A DNA stretch of 64,000 nt, from contig CAVTVA010000003.1 of assembly GCA_963738185.1 (NCBI GenBank), positions 2,294,001-2,358,000 on the forward strand, written 5' to 3'. Shown in pieces: positions 27,266 to 35,983 of this stretch; the stretch's first letter is position 1; each line of letters starts with the position of its first letter. The position numbers and the translations under genes were made by a program. This DNA comes from AP-15 sp963738185. GTDB taxonomy: Bacteria > Pseudomonadota > Alphaproteobacteria > ATCC43930 > CGMCC-115725. Under the pieces are notes generated by a model, which saw nothing but the letters and a program-made list of their open reading frames with translations, searched no databases and had not been told where the DNA came from.

Positions 27266-27760
27266 TTAGCTTCCGGATAGAAAACGGTCGATTTCGCCGG
27301 TGATGCGCGGGTCGGTCGGGGCGACCTGCGAGGGCCAGGCCCCGGCCAGTTCGCCATCGGGCGCGATCAGGAATTTGTGGAAATTCCAGCGCGGCGTGCC
27401 GGCTTCGCCCAGGCTGTCGGCGATCCACCGATAGAACGGGTGGGCCCCGCTGCCGAGCACCCGGCATTTCTGCGCCAGCGGGAAATCGACCGCATAATTG
27501 GTCTCGCAGAATTTCTGGATCTCGGCCGCGCTCCCCGGCTCCTGCTGGCCGAAATCGTTCGACGGCACGCCGAGCACGACAAGGCCGCGGTCGCGGTAGC
27601 GCCGCCACAAATCTTCGAGCCCGCGATATTGCGGCGTGTACCCGCAATATGACGCGGTGTTGACGACCAGCACCGGGCGGCCGCGCCAGGCGTCGAGCGG
27701 CAGATTTTTGCCGTCGATCGACGCAAACTCGAAGCGATGAGCGTTCTCGGGGTCGGGCAT
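27266..27760 (-). CDS. Glutathione peroxidase (Cys type)
   Basis: The 164-residue thiol peroxidase carries the catalytic Cys in VNTASYCGYTPQYRGLE, Gln in PSNDFGQQEPGS, and the Trp-Asn pair in RWNFHKFL, completing the Cys-Gln-Trp-Asn tetrad. Bacterial Cys-GPx enzymes reduce organic peroxides, usually with thioredoxin. The ATG at 27760 has AGGGA eight bases upstream. A TTG at 27778 would add six unconserved residues. It converges on the PAS-HisKA_2 kinase gene. There is no signal peptide, so it is cytosolic. Confidence 0.92.
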   Translation of the reverse strand: MPDPENAHRFEFASIDGKNLPLDAWRGRPVLVVNTASYCGYTPQYRGLEDLWRRYRDRGLVVLGVPSNDFGQQEPGSAAEIQKFCETNYAVDFPLAQKCRVLGSGAHPFYRWIADSLGEAGTPRWNFHKFLIAPDGELAGAWPSQVAPTDPRITGEIDRFLSGS

Positions 27761-27900
27761 CGGCAGCTTCCCTGGCAAGCGGATCGCGTTCGTCGGTCAG
27801 CATAGCGCGAACCCCGCCGCGCGACAGCCGCCGCATTTCGGGTTGCGCGCTAATGTCCGTTCGCGGAGAGTGAACCCGGTTTCGGCCAGGACAGCCGCCG

Positions 27901-28533
27901 ATGCTTTTGCTGTTTTTTCTGAAGGGCATCGTGGTCGGTGCCGTGATCGCCGTTCCGGTCGGCCCGGTCGGTATTTTGTGCCTGCGCCGGACGATATTCG
28001 AGGGCCGCCTGTCAGGGCTGGTGTCTGGGATGGGAGCGGCATCCGCCGATGCGCTGTTTGGCGTTGTCGCCGCCTTTGGCCTGACCTTTGTTGCCGACTG
28101 GCTGCTCGGCTACCAAACCTGGCTGCGCGCGGGCGGCGGCCTTTATCTGCTGTATGCCGGCGGCGCCGCTCTGCTGTCCGAGCCGCACGACAAGATCGCC
28201 GAGGAATCGGACCCGGAAACCCTGCTCCGCGATTTTGCCTCGGCCTTTGCCTTAAGCATCACCAACCCGGTGACGATCCTGGTGTTCTTGGGGATTTTCG
28301 ACGCCCTGGGTCTGGGCGGTGCGCGCGCGGCGCTACTGGGCGCGGCGCTGCTGGTGCTCGGGGTCTGGATCGGGTCGTTCGTGTGGTGGCTGGCGCTGAG
28401 CTCGGGCGTCGGGATGTTTCGCCGTGCGATCGAGCCGCGCCACCTCGCCTGGGTCAGCCGCGGCTCGGGGCTCATCTTGTTCCTGACCGGAGCGGCGCTG
28501 CTGGCCTCGATTGTGGTAGATCACCTGGTCTGA
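27901..28533 (+). CDS. LysE-family amino-acid exporter
   Basis: The 210-residue membrane protein has about six hydrophobic segments and the family hallmarks FLKGIVVGAVIAVPVGPVGI at the N-terminus, SGMGAASADALFG, and SITNPVTILVFLGIF in the middle. LysE/RhtB transporters export amino acids or related small molecules. The substrate here is not predictable. It lies 20 bp upstream of the PaiB-like gene and is likely co-transcribed with it. Confidence 0.88.
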   Translation: MLLLFFLKGIVVGAVIAVPVGPVGILCLRRTIFEGRLSGLVSGMGAASADALFGVVAAFGLTFVADWLLGYQTWLRAGGGLYLLYAGGAALLSEPHDKIAEESDPETLLRDFASAFALSITNPVTILVFLGIFDALGLGGARAALLGAALLVLGVWIGSFVWWLALSSGVGMFRRAIEPRHLAWVSRGSGLILFLTGAALLASIVVDHLV

Positions 28534-28553
28534 GCGCAAACCAAGAGGCTGCA

Positions 28554-29201
28554 ATGGTCTATCTGCCGCCCGTTTTTACCGAGGCGCGGCCCGAAGTGCT
28601 GATCGCGCATATCAAGCGCTACGATTTTGGCCTCCTCGTCAGTCATGGCCCGGCGGGGCTGGTGGCCAGCCACATCCCGTTTCTGGTCGAGCGGAGAAGG
28701 GCGGCCTCCGGGGGCGAGGAGCTGCATCTCGAGGGCCACCTCGCCCGCGCCAATCCGCAGGTTGCCGAGCTCGCCCTTGGCGGCGAGGCACTGGCGATCT
28801 TCAGCGGCCCGCACGCCTATGTCTCGCCCAGCTGGTACGCGAGCGGGCCGGCGGTGCCGACCTGGAATTATGTCGATGTCCACGCCTATGGCGCGCTGCA
28901 CCTGGTCAAGGATGACGAATGGCTGCGCCGCTTTCTGCACAAGCTCTCGGCCCGGCACGAGGCCGGAAGCGCGGCGCCGTGGCGGATCGAGGACCAGCCC
29001 GCCGCCTATATTGCCGGGATGATCAAGGGGATCATCGGCCTCGACATCGCCGTCACCCGGCTCGAAGGCAAATACAAGCTCAGCCAGAACCGGCCGGCCG
29101 CCGATCGACCGCTTATCGCCGCCGCGCTGGAGGCGCGGGGCGGGGCCGATGGGCTCGGCATCGCCCGGCTGATGCGCGAGCGCGAGCCTGGCGCGCCCTG
29201 A
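28554..29201 (+). CDS. FMN-binding PaiB-like negative transcriptional regulator family protein
   Basis: The 215-residue protein has the PaiB family signature throughout: MVYLPPVFTEARPEVLIAHI, GLVASHIPFLVE, and AYVSPSWYASGPAVPTWNYV. The fold is a split-barrel FMN-binding domain. The best-known member, Bacillus PaiB, affects sporulation and protease expression; the function in proteobacteria is unclear. The ATG at 28554 has AGAGG five bases upstream. Pairing with a LysE-type exporter suggests that the two genes share a detoxification or metabolite role. Confidence 0.9.
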   Translation: MVYLPPVFTEARPEVLIAHIKRYDFGLLVSHGPAGLVASHIPFLVERRRAASGGEELHLEGHLARANPQVAELALGGEALAIFSGPHAYVSPSWYASGPAVPTWNYVDVHAYGALHLVKDDEWLRRFLHKLSARHEAGSAAPWRIEDQPAAYIAGMIKGIIGLDIAVTRLEGKYKLSQNRPAADRPLIAAALEARGGADGLGIARLMREREPGAP

Positions 29202-29209
29202 CCGGATAC

Positions 29210-29749
29210 TCAGCGGCCACGGAAATGCTTGTAGAAATCAACGACGTCGGGGCTCTGTTGAAAGCCGAGGACGACGGTGAGGTCGGTCCCCTTATGCCCG
29301 GCGAGCGGGATCGTCTCCTCGATATGGTCGGTGACGCCGGCGCGGATCTGGTTGGGGTCGAACGCGATATGGACGGCAAACGGCTTTTTGCTGAGGATTG
29401 TGCGGTCGGGCCCGGTGACCGCGACAAAATAGTCAAAATCCACCGCATCGCCCTTGGCCGCCGGCCCGCGCTGGCCGACGACGATCACGTCGAGCGCCAT
29501 ATGCACTGCATCTGGGGTGTACTCGCAGGTCCGGTCGACTTCGCTCAACAGCCCGTAAAAGGCGACATTTTGCGGGATGCGCTGAGCGGCTGCGCCAAAC
29601 ACGGCAGTGTCGGCCAGCGGCCGCAGGATGACCGCGCTCGGACAGGGTGCGGCCGGCTTCGAGGCGAATGGCGAGGGGAGCCCGCCGCAGCCGGACAGGG
29701 CGAGCAGGCCCAAAACTGCCGCGGCCTGCGCGGCCCGGACCCGGCTCAC
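29210..29749 (-). CDS. Putative lipoprotein
   Basis: The 179-residue protein starts at a GTG that overlaps the stop of the CDGSH gene (GTGA). The lipobox LALSGCGG (Cys about 21) predicts a lipoprotein. The mature part contains CPSAVILRPLADTAVFG and VGQRGPAAKGDAVDFDYFVAV, a pattern seen in uncharacterised alphaproteobacterial lipoproteins. Function is unknown. It converges on the PaiB-like gene with an 8-bp gap. Confidence 0.7.
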   Translation of the reverse strand: MSRVRAAQAAAVLGLLALSGCGGLPSPFASKPAAPCPSAVILRPLADTAVFGAAAQRIPQNVAFYGLLSEVDRTCEYTPDAVHMALDVIVVGQRGPAAKGDAVDFDYFVAVTGPDRTILSKKPFAVHIAFDPNQIRAGVTDHIEETIPLAGHKGTDLTVVLGFQQSPDVVDFYKHFRGR

Positions 29750-29985
29750 AGCCCGCTATGGGTCCCGTCGCAGAACGGCTTGCCCCCGGTCTGCTTGCAG
29801 CCGCACAGCCACACTTCTTCGTCGGCCGTGGCGGTGAACGGCACCGGGGTGAGCCCGGTGCCCTGATGCGAGCCGTCGCAGAACGGCTGCTTGCCGCTGC
29901 GCCCGCAGGCGCACCAGAAATACCGCTTGCCGGCCTCGACAGTGATGCCGTAGGGCTCTTTTTGCGCTGGGATCGGTTCGGCCAA
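29746..29985 (-). CDS. Tandem CDGSH iron-sulfur protein
   Basis: The 79-residue protein has two CDGSH motifs, CACGRSGKQPFCDGSH (about 25-40) and CGCKQTGGKPFCDGTH (about 61-76). Each should bind one [2Fe-2S] cluster through three Cys and one His, as in mitoNEET-like proteins. The likely start is a TTG (29985) with GGTGGGGG seven bases upstream. The frame is open far upstream, but that part is the antisense shadow of thrB. It overlaps the downstream lipoprotein gene by four bases and is divergent from thrB. Confidence 0.85.
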   Translation of the reverse strand: MAEPIPAQKEPYGITVEAGKRYFWCACGRSGKQPFCDGSHQGTGLTPVPFTATADEEVWLCGCKQTGGKPFCDGTHSGL

Positions 29986-30111
29986 TGTTTTCCCCCACCA
30001 TCGTCGCCGCCGGTTTCTGCGCGCTGCGGCGGCGCTTGAACGGCGCCGGGACTGTATTCGAGGCTCGCCCGTCGCACAAGCCGGGCTGAAACCGGGAGCG
30101 GTGAACCGCCG

Positions 30112-31077
30112 ATGGCCGTCTATACCGACGTCGCCGACGACGAGCTGCGGGGCTTCGTCGCCCTCTACGACATCGGCGAGGTGCTGTCGTGCAAGGGCAT
30201 CGCCGAAGGGGTCGAGAACTCGAACTTCCTGGTCACGACCGAGCGCGGCAACTTTATCCTGACCCTTTACGAAAAGCGGGTGGCGCGCGCCGACTTGCCG
30301 TTTTTTATCGCGCTGATGGACCATCTGGCGCATCGCGGCGTTGCCTGCCCGACCCCGTTGCGCGGGCATGACGGGGCAGCGCTGCGCGAATTGTGCGGCC
30401 GCCCGGCGGCGATGGTGACGTTTCTCGCCGGGATGTGGCCGCGCCGTATCCAGACCTTCCATTGCGCCGGCCTCGGCCGCGCGTTGGCGGGTTTGCACAG
30501 CGCCGGCGCCAATTTTGCCATGACCCGCGCCAACGACCTGTCGGTCTCCAGCTGGCGCCGGCTGTTCGAGGCCTGCGGCAGCCGTGCCGGCGAGGTCCAG
30601 CCCGGGCTCGCCTTCGAGATCGAGACTGAACTGGCGCAGCTCGAAGCGGTCTGGCCGGGCGACTTGCCGATCGGCGTGATCCATGCCGATCTGTTTCCGG
30701 ACAACGTGTTCTTTCGCGACCGCGAGGTCTCGGGGCTGATCGATTTCTATTTCGCCTGCACCGATTTTCTTGCCTATGATTTGGCGGTGTGCCTCAACGC
30801 TTGGTGCTTTGAAGCCGATGGCAGCCTCAACGTGACCAAGGCGCGGCTGCTGCTCGATGGTTATCGGCGGGAGCGGCCTTTGGCGCGCGCCGAATTGGCG
30901 GCGTTGCCGCTGCTCGCCCGCGGCAGCGCGCTGCGCTTTTTGTTGACGCGCCTCTACGACTGGCTCAACCAGCCGCCGGCGGCGCTGGTCCGGCCCAAGG
31001 ACCCGATAGAGTTTCTGCGCCGGCTGCGCTTTCACCGCAGCGTCACGAGCCCGCGCGATTACGGTCTCGATGCCTGA
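30112..31077 (+). CDS. thrB: Homoserine kinase (APH-fold ThrB)
   Basis: The 321-residue enzyme phosphorylates L-homoserine in threonine biosynthesis. It belongs to the aminoglycoside phosphotransferase-like ThrB type used by alphaproteobacteria rather than the GHMP type. Signatures are the N-terminal MAVYTDVADDELRGFVALYD, GIAEGVENSNFLVTT, the catalytic loop GVIHADLFPDNVFF (Brenner motif) and the metal-site LIDFYFACTDFLAYDLAV. It overlaps rnhA by eight bases, a common thrB-rnhA pairing. The ispH gene often found upstream is absent here. Confidence 0.95.
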   Translation: MAVYTDVADDELRGFVALYDIGEVLSCKGIAEGVENSNFLVTTERGNFILTLYEKRVARADLPFFIALMDHLAHRGVACPTPLRGHDGAALRELCGRPAAMVTFLAGMWPRRIQTFHCAGLGRALAGLHSAGANFAMTRANDLSVSSWRRLFEACGSRAGEVQPGLAFEIETELAQLEAVWPGDLPIGVIHADLFPDNVFFRDREVSGLIDFYFACTDFLAYDLAVCLNAWCFEADGSLNVTKARLLLDGYRRERPLARAELAALPLLARGSALRFLLTRLYDWLNQPPAALVRPKDPIEFLRRLRFHRSVTSPRDYGLDA

Positions 31078-31558
31078 GCCTCGCGATCGGGGGAGCGGCG
31101 GGGCCGGGGCGGCCGCGGTCGAGATCTTCACCGACGGCGCGTGCAGCGGCAATCCCGGCCCCGGCGGATGGGCCGCGATCCTGCGCTATCGCGGCACCGA
31201 GAAGGAGCTTTCCGGGTTCGCGCCCGACAGCACCAACAACCGCATGGAAATGATGGCGGCGATCGAGGGACTCGAATCTCTGAAGCGGCCCTGCCGGGTG
31301 CGACTCTACAGCGACAGCCAGTATTTGCGCGACGGCATCACCAAGTGGATCCATGCCTGGAAGGCGCGCGGCTGGCGCACCGCCGACAAGAAGCCGGTCA
31401 AGAACATCGATCTGTGGCAGCGCCTCGACGCCGCCGCCGCCCGCCACGAGGTTGCTTGGGAATGGGTGCGCGGCCATGCCGGCCACCCCGAAAACGAGCG
31501 CGCCGACGCGCTCGCCCGCGCCGCCATCGCGCGAGCGGCTGTCGCAGCCCCCGGATGA
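31070..31558 (+). CDS. rnhA: Ribonuclease HI
   Basis: The 162-residue endonuclease cleaves the RNA strand of RNA:DNA hybrids. The catalytic DEDD residues are visible in EIFTDGACSGNPGPGGWAA, NNRMEMMAAIEGLE, LYSDSQYLRDGI and GHAGHPENERADALAR. A short N-terminal extension (about 16 residues) precedes the fold. The ATG lies within the thrB 3' end, so the two are translationally coupled. The basic loop typical of E. coli-type RNase HI (HAWKARGWRTADKKPVKN) is present. Confidence 0.96.
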   Translation: MPEPRDRGSGGAGAAAVEIFTDGACSGNPGPGGWAAILRYRGTEKELSGFAPDSTNNRMEMMAAIEGLESLKRPCRVRLYSDSQYLRDGITKWIHAWKARGWRTADKKPVKNIDLWQRLDAAAARHEVAWEWVRGHAGHPENERADALARAAIARAAVAAPG

Positions 31559-31596
31559 AATTCCGGCTCGGGATGACGATGTCCGGCCGTTCGGGA

Positions 31597-32148
31597 CTAG
31601 AAAAGAAATTCGGGATCCCGTTCGGCCGCTATTGACTCAGACGCAGGCGCAAGGTTCATCACGGCGTCATGGCCGGGTTGCGGCTTGGCCTGGCCCTCCG
31701 ATGCCTGATCAGCGCCGCGGCCGCCGGCCGCGAGCTGCCGGCGCAGCGACCTCATCTCCTCGAAGCGCGTGGTCACGTCGCGCAGGACCGCGCCGATGCC
31801 GAGCATCCGGCCCGCCTCGTCGCGAAACGGAACGACCGTGAACTCGATCGAGATGCGCGCGCCGTCCTTGCGCGAGGCCGGAACCGCGAGAACGTCGCCG
31901 GCGCCAAAGCGGCTCCTGCCGGTCCGCATGGTCTGGTCGAAGCCCGCCCAGTGACGGGCGCGCAGGCTCTCGGGGATGATGATGTCGAGCGGCTTGCCCA
32001 ACGCCTCCGCCGCGCCGAAGCCAAAGATCCGTTCGGCGCCGGCGTTCCAGAACCGGATCACCCCTTTGCCGTCGGCGTAGATTACCGCGTCCGGCATCTG
32101 ATGGACCAGGGTCCGAAAAAACCGGTCCGGATCGAAATCGGCGTTCAC
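31597..32148 (-). CDS. Stand-alone PAS domain protein
   Basis: The 183-residue cytosolic protein starts at a GTG preceded by GAGGAGG six bases upstream. It contains one PAS fold (about residues 8-125: RFFRTLVHQMPDAVIYADGK, WNAGAERIFGFGAAEALGKP, DVLAVPASRKDG) and a short helical C-terminus. It has no kinase, cyclase or DNA-binding output domain, so it must act through a partner or by ligand binding. The PAS core resembles redox/flavin-type PAS domains, but no cofactor can be assigned. It converges on rnhA and is divergent from the HIT gene. Confidence 0.8.
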   Translation of the reverse strand: MNADFDPDRFFRTLVHQMPDAVIYADGKGVIRFWNAGAERIFGFGAAEALGKPLDIIIPESLRARHWAGFDQTMRTGRSRFGAGDVLAVPASRKDGARISIEFTVVPFRDEAGRMLGIGAVLRDVTTRFEEMRSLRRQLAAGGRGADQASEGQAKPQPGHDAVMNLAPASESIAAERDPEFLF

Positions 32149-32384
32149 GAGGGCCTCCTCTCGGCAGTTCTTCCCAGTGCGCTCCCGGCTCTTGCGTCCC
32201 CTGGTCACGCCCCAAAAACCGGCTGCGAACCCGCGGTCGCCGCGACCTGCCCTCCGATCTTGCCGGTGACGAAAAGCCGGCCGAGCCGTTCGCGGCGGGC
32301 TCCCTCAGGCGTTTTTTTCGCCGAAGGAATGTTAAACTGGTTCTGGACGGCTGCTGATTTCGAACCGGCTCCGAGAGGGGAACG

Positions 32385-32747
32385 ATGCCGTACGATCGCA
32401 ACAACGTTTTCGCCCGTATCCTGCGCGGCGAGATCCCGTGCAGCAAGGTCTACGAGGACGAGCACGTCCTAGCCTTTCACGACATCAACCCGCTGACCCC
32501 GACCCATATACTGGTGATCCCCAAGGGCGAATATGTATCGCTCGACGATTTTGCCGCGAAGGCCAGCGCGGCCGAGCATTCGGCGCTGTTCCGCGCCTTG
32601 GGGCAGATCGCCAGCGAGCGAGGCATCGCCGAAACCGGCCATCGCATCATCGCCAACAGCGGCCCCGACGGTCACCAGGAGGTGCCGCATTTCCACGTGC
32701 ACCTGTTCGGCGGGCGCGATCTCGGGCGGATGCTGCTGCGGCAGTGA
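32385..32747 (+). CDS. HIT-family (HinT-like) nucleotide-binding protein
   Basis: The 120-residue protein carries the histidine-triad motif PHFHVHLFGGRD (about 102-113), together with NVFARILRGEIPCSKVYEDE and FHDINPLTPTHILVIPK. This is the standard HinT build. HinT proteins hydrolyse purine phosphoramidates such as acyl-AMP adducts. The start ATG is preceded by GAGAGGGG, a strong Shine-Dalgarno. It stands alone, divergent from the PAS gene across about 236 bp. Confidence 0.94.
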   Translation: MPYDRNNVFARILRGEIPCSKVYEDEHVLAFHDINPLTPTHILVIPKGEYVSLDDFAAKASAAEHSALFRALGQIASERGIAETGHRIIANSGPDGHQEVPHFHVHLFGGRDLGRMLLRQ

Positions 32748-32963
32748 CCAAGCGCTCCGCTGCGGACCAACTCGGAGCGGGAGGACGCGAAAGGCACCGC
32801 GGCGCCGGCCAAGTCTGCGGCCATATCCCAGCGACCGGCGGCGTAGCAACGACAAAGGCTCGTTCAGCCCCATGACTTGGCGGCGCGCGTCAGCTCGGTA
32901 ACGGCGCACAACCGCACCGCTTCACGTATGCGGAAGCCTCGCCGGCCTAGCGCAATCGCAGGA

Positions 32964-33074
32964 TCAGGGCTTGGTCGCCTGCGGCTGGCCGGCGGGCCGT
33001 TTGTCGGCGCCCTTCTTTTTCTGCTTGGGCTTTTTGGCCTCCCGGCCCGACCGCTTCTGCTCCTTGTTGGCCAT
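32964..33074 (-). CDS. Very small basic conserved-type protein (36 aa)
   Basis: The short frame starts at an ATG with GAGAGG five bases upstream. It encodes a Lys-rich peptide beginning MANKEQKRSGREAKKPKQKK and ending in TKP. Similar tiny 'REAKKPK' proteins occur in many alphaproteobacteria and are of unknown function. The strong ribosome binding site, the composition unlike neighbouring shadows, and the familiar motif support it as a real gene. Its position in the gap between the HIT gene and the amidase gene also fits. Confidence 0.65.
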   Translation of the reverse strand: MANKEQKRSGREAKKPKQKKKGADKRPAGQPQATKP

Positions 33075-33158
33075 CGCAACCTCTCGTCATTCTGGTCATG
33101 GCGAATATGCTGCGGCGGTGCCGCGATGCAACCGCGGAAATTCGCGCATCGGTGAAAT

Positions 33159-34634
33159 CTACGATCGATGCCGCGGCCACCGCTTGGCTTCGACCCCGGC
33201 ATCGGCGCCAGAGGCGATCGCGGCAAGGCGGGCGGCGAGCGACGCGCCGGGCCATGCCGCCCCGACGGCCTCCTCATAGGCTCGGCAGGCCTGCAGCACC
33301 GCGAGATCGCGATAAAGAGGTCCGGTCACCTGCAGCCCGATCGGCAAGCCATCGGCCATCCCGCACGGGATCGATGCCGAGGGGTTCTTGGTCAGGTTGA
33401 ACGGCGCGGTATAGGGCATCCAGCGCGGATAGTTGTTTGGGTTTGGCAAATCGTCCTCGCGCGGCTCGGCATAAGCCGCCGGGATCGGCATCGTCGGCGA
33501 CAGCAGCAAATCGTAGCGGTCGAAAAACAGCCGCACCGCCTGGCCGAGCGCGGCACGCCGCGCGATCGCCTCGACATACTGCTCCTGCGTCACCTTCTCG
33601 CCGCGGCGGCACAGCGCCACGAGGCCCGGATCCATCACCGCCGGCGCATCCGCCGGCAAGCCGCGCAGCAGGGCCCAGAACGCAGCCAGCGCCAGCGGCT
33701 CGAAAATCCCGCGCGGCGATTGCGGGAACGGGTCGGCCGGCTCGACCACCGCACCAAGGCTGCGGAAAACCTCGGCGGCGCGCTCGACCGCGGCGCGGAC
33801 CGCGGGCTCCGGCTCGGCCAGGCCCAGGGTCGGCGACAGCGCAATGCGCCTGCCCCTTATGGCCCCCTCATGCACCCGCAGGCGGTAGTCGATGCCGTCA
33901 TCGGGCAGGCTCCCCCAGTCGCGCGAATCCGGGCCCTTGACCGCGTCGAGCATCAGCGCAGCGTCGGCGACATGGCGCGCCATCGGCCCGATATGGGCGA
34001 CATCGCCAAAGGCCGATGGGGGATAGACCGAGACCAAGCCAAAGGTCGGCTTCAGCCCGAAGACGCCGCAGAACGCGGCCGGGATGCGGATCGAGCCGCC
34101 GGCGTCGGTGCCGACCGCCAGCGGGCACACACCGGTCAGCAACGCCACCGCGCTGCCGCCGCTGCTGCCGCCCGGCGTGCGCTCGAGGTTCCACGGGTTG
34201 CGGGTGATTCCACTTAAGGGCGAGTCGGTCAGCGGCTTCCAGCCGAATTCCGGGGTCGTGGTCTTGCCGAACAGCACCGCGCCCTGCGCGCGCAGCTTTG
34301 CGGTCACCGGCGAGTCCTCGTCCCAGGGCTGGTTCGGGTCGATCGTGCGCGAGCCGACCAGGCGCGGCCAGCCGCGGGTCAGCACCGTGTCCTTGATCGC
34401 GACCGGAACCCCGTCGAGCAACCCCTGCGGCGCGCCCCTCTGCCAGCGCGCCTCCGAGGCGCGCGCCGAGGTCATCGCCGCTTCCGGGTCGTACAGCACA
34501 AAAGCGTTGACCGCGCCCTCATAGCGTTCGAGCCGGGCTAGGGTTTCGGCCAGCACCTCGACCGGCGACAATTTTTTCTCACGGTAGAGCGCCAAGAGGC
34601 GCGTCGCCGGCAAAAAGGCGGTCTCATCGGTCAT
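33159..34634 (-). CDS. Amidase (amidase signature family)
   Basis: The 491-residue enzyme hydrolyses carboxamides with a Ser-cisSer-Lys triad. The motifs are present: Lys in LLDGVPVAIKDTVLTRG, then TPGGSSGGSAVALLTG and GTDAGGSIRIPAAFCG with the nucleophile Ser. The C-terminal ADGLPIGLQVTGPLYRD is also standard. The ATG at 34634 has GGGGGAG six bases upstream. It follows the 2-hydroxyacid dehydrogenase gene by 12 bp in the same direction, so the two likely form an operon. The substrate is not predictable. GatA is unlikely because GatB/GatC are not adjacent and the C-terminus differs. Confidence 0.92.
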   Translation of the reverse strand: MTDETAFLPATRLLALYREKKLSPVEVLAETLARLERYEGAVNAFVLYDPEAAMTSARASEARWQRGAPQGLLDGVPVAIKDTVLTRGWPRLVGSRTIDPNQPWDEDSPVTAKLRAQGAVLFGKTTTPEFGWKPLTDSPLSGITRNPWNLERTPGGSSGGSAVALLTGVCPLAVGTDAGGSIRIPAAFCGVFGLKPTFGLVSVYPPSAFGDVAHIGPMARHVADAALMLDAVKGPDSRDWGSLPDDGIDYRLRVHEGAIRGRRIALSPTLGLAEPEPAVRAAVERAAEVFRSLGAVVEPADPFPQSPRGIFEPLALAAFWALLRGLPADAPAVMDPGLVALCRRGEKVTQEQYVEAIARRAALGQAVRLFFDRYDLLLSPTMPIPAAYAEPREDDLPNPNNYPRWMPYTAPFNLTKNPSASIPCGMADGLPIGLQVTGPLYRDLAVLQACRAYEEAVGAAWPGASLAARLAAIASGADAGVEAKRWPRHRS

Positions 34635-34646
34635 CGGCGCTCCCCC

Positions 34647-35621
34647 TCAGGTCACTGCGACGACATTCTTAAGCGGCTCGCCGCGCACGAAGCGGTCGAT
34701 GTTGCGGGCGACATCGCGCGAGCGCCGCTCCACGGTCCCCTCGGTCCAGGGCGAGCAATGCGGCGTCATCACGACATTGGGCAATTCGTGGAACGGGTGG
34801 CGCGACGGGCGCGGCTCCGGCTCCGCAGCGCTCGGATAGCGCCACCAGGTGTCGAGCGCGGCACCACCGATCTTGCCGTCGCGCAGCGCCTGATAAAGCG
34901 CCTCTTCATCGGCGATCGGGCCGCGCGCCAGATTGATCAGAAACGCGTGGGGTTTCATAGCCGCGAGCCGGCCCCGGTCGATCAGCCCGTGGGTTTGCGG
35001 CGCCAAGGCGCAGCTCAGCACGACCACGTCGCATTCGCTCAGCATGCGGTTGAGGTCGGAGAGCGGATAGACCAGTTGGACCGCGGACGAGGGCTCGCGC
35101 GGGGTGCGGTTGGCGGCGAGCACCCGACAGCCAAGCGCGGCGGCGCGCCACGCGACCTCATGCCCGATATGGCCGAGCCCGATGATCCCGACCGTCTGCC
35201 CGGCGATCTCGCCGCGCAATGGGCCGCCGGCAAGCGGGCTCCACCGCCACGAGCCAGCCTGAAACGAGGTCGCAATTTCCGGAAAGCGATGCCGCCAGGC
35301 CAGCATCGCCATGATCGCGAACTCGCCAAGCGCCGGCTCGTGGCCATAGGCGTTGCACAAGGTGACGCCGCTGGGCAAGGCCGCGACCTCGATCGCATCG
35401 GTGCCGGCGAGCGGCACCTGCAGCAGCCGCAGGCGCGGCGCCGGAGGCGACCCGGCCGACCATGCCCCGGTCAGCACGATCTCCGCCTCGGCCAGCGCCA
35501 CCGCCACCCGGGTGCGTGCGGTGTCGTCGGCGAGGATGTCGACGGCCACATCGGTCTCGATGTATCCGGCGATCCGCGCCGCCTGCGAGGCGGCAAACGC
35601 GCCGAGAAACAAGGTTTTCAT
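34647..35621 (-). CDS. D-2-hydroxyacid dehydrogenase family protein
   Basis: The 324-residue NAD(P)-dependent oxidoreductase has the dinucleotide motif GQTVGIIGLGHIGHEVAWRA (about 140-159), the catalytic Arg region INLARGPIADEEALYQAL, and the His in NVVMTPHCSPWTEG. It acts on 2-hydroxy/2-oxo acids. The substrate cannot be named. The length is that of the formate dehydrogenase/phosphoglycerate dehydrogenase superfamily without a regulatory domain. It lies 12 bp upstream of the amidase gene on the same strand. Confidence 0.88.
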   Translation of the reverse strand: MKTLFLGAFAASQAARIAGYIETDVAVDILADDTARTRVAVALAEAEIVLTGAWSAGSPPAPRLRLLQVPLAGTDAIEVAALPSGVTLCNAYGHEPALGEFAIMAMLAWRHRFPEIATSFQAGSWRWSPLAGGPLRGEIAGQTVGIIGLGHIGHEVAWRAAALGCRVLAANRTPREPSSAVQLVYPLSDLNRMLSECDVVVLSCALAPQTHGLIDRGRLAAMKPHAFLINLARGPIADEEALYQALRDGKIGGAALDTWWRYPSAAEPEPRPSRHPFHELPNVVMTPHCSPWTEGTVERRSRDVARNIDRFVRGEPLKNVVAVT

Positions 35622-35983
35622 AATCTATCCGATGCGCCCGCCCCGGTCGCCGAGCCCTAAGAGTACCGCAGCCGATCTGCGCGCGACAGCCATTCCGGCC
35701 GCCCGATGAAAACTAGGATCGGCGGCTGCGCGTAGAAGCCGCGGGAGCGGGCCCGCTAATCTCGCCATCATTATATGACATGGTCCCGAGTGGCTTCATG
35801 GAAGTATGGTCGGACGACAGCATGCAAATCGCCCCCGCCTGCGACATCACCCCCACAACCGGCCGGAGAATTTTCCTGCTGATTTGCTGCTGAAGCAGGA
35901 CAGCGGCGATTTGTTGCTCAATCACCAATTGTCGAACCGGAATGGCGGTGTCGAAGTGATGCGGAACCCAAGGATTATGCCCG
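35622..35983. other. Intergenic region upstream of the queuosine genes
   Basis: The 362 bases between divergent genes are clearly less GC-rich than the surroundings, notably around 35760-35960. I see no convincing gene. A 64-codon open frame at 35806-36000 lacks a ribosome binding site and overlaps tgt. I looked for a preQ1 riboswitch-like arrangement and could not identify one by eye. Promoters for both flanking genes are expected here. Confidence 0.6.

Noticed and set aside
32205..32465. 86-codon minus-strand frame between the PAS and HIT genes
   Set aside because: It overlaps the HIT gene antisense and has no start signal; part of it looked protein-like but could not be supported.
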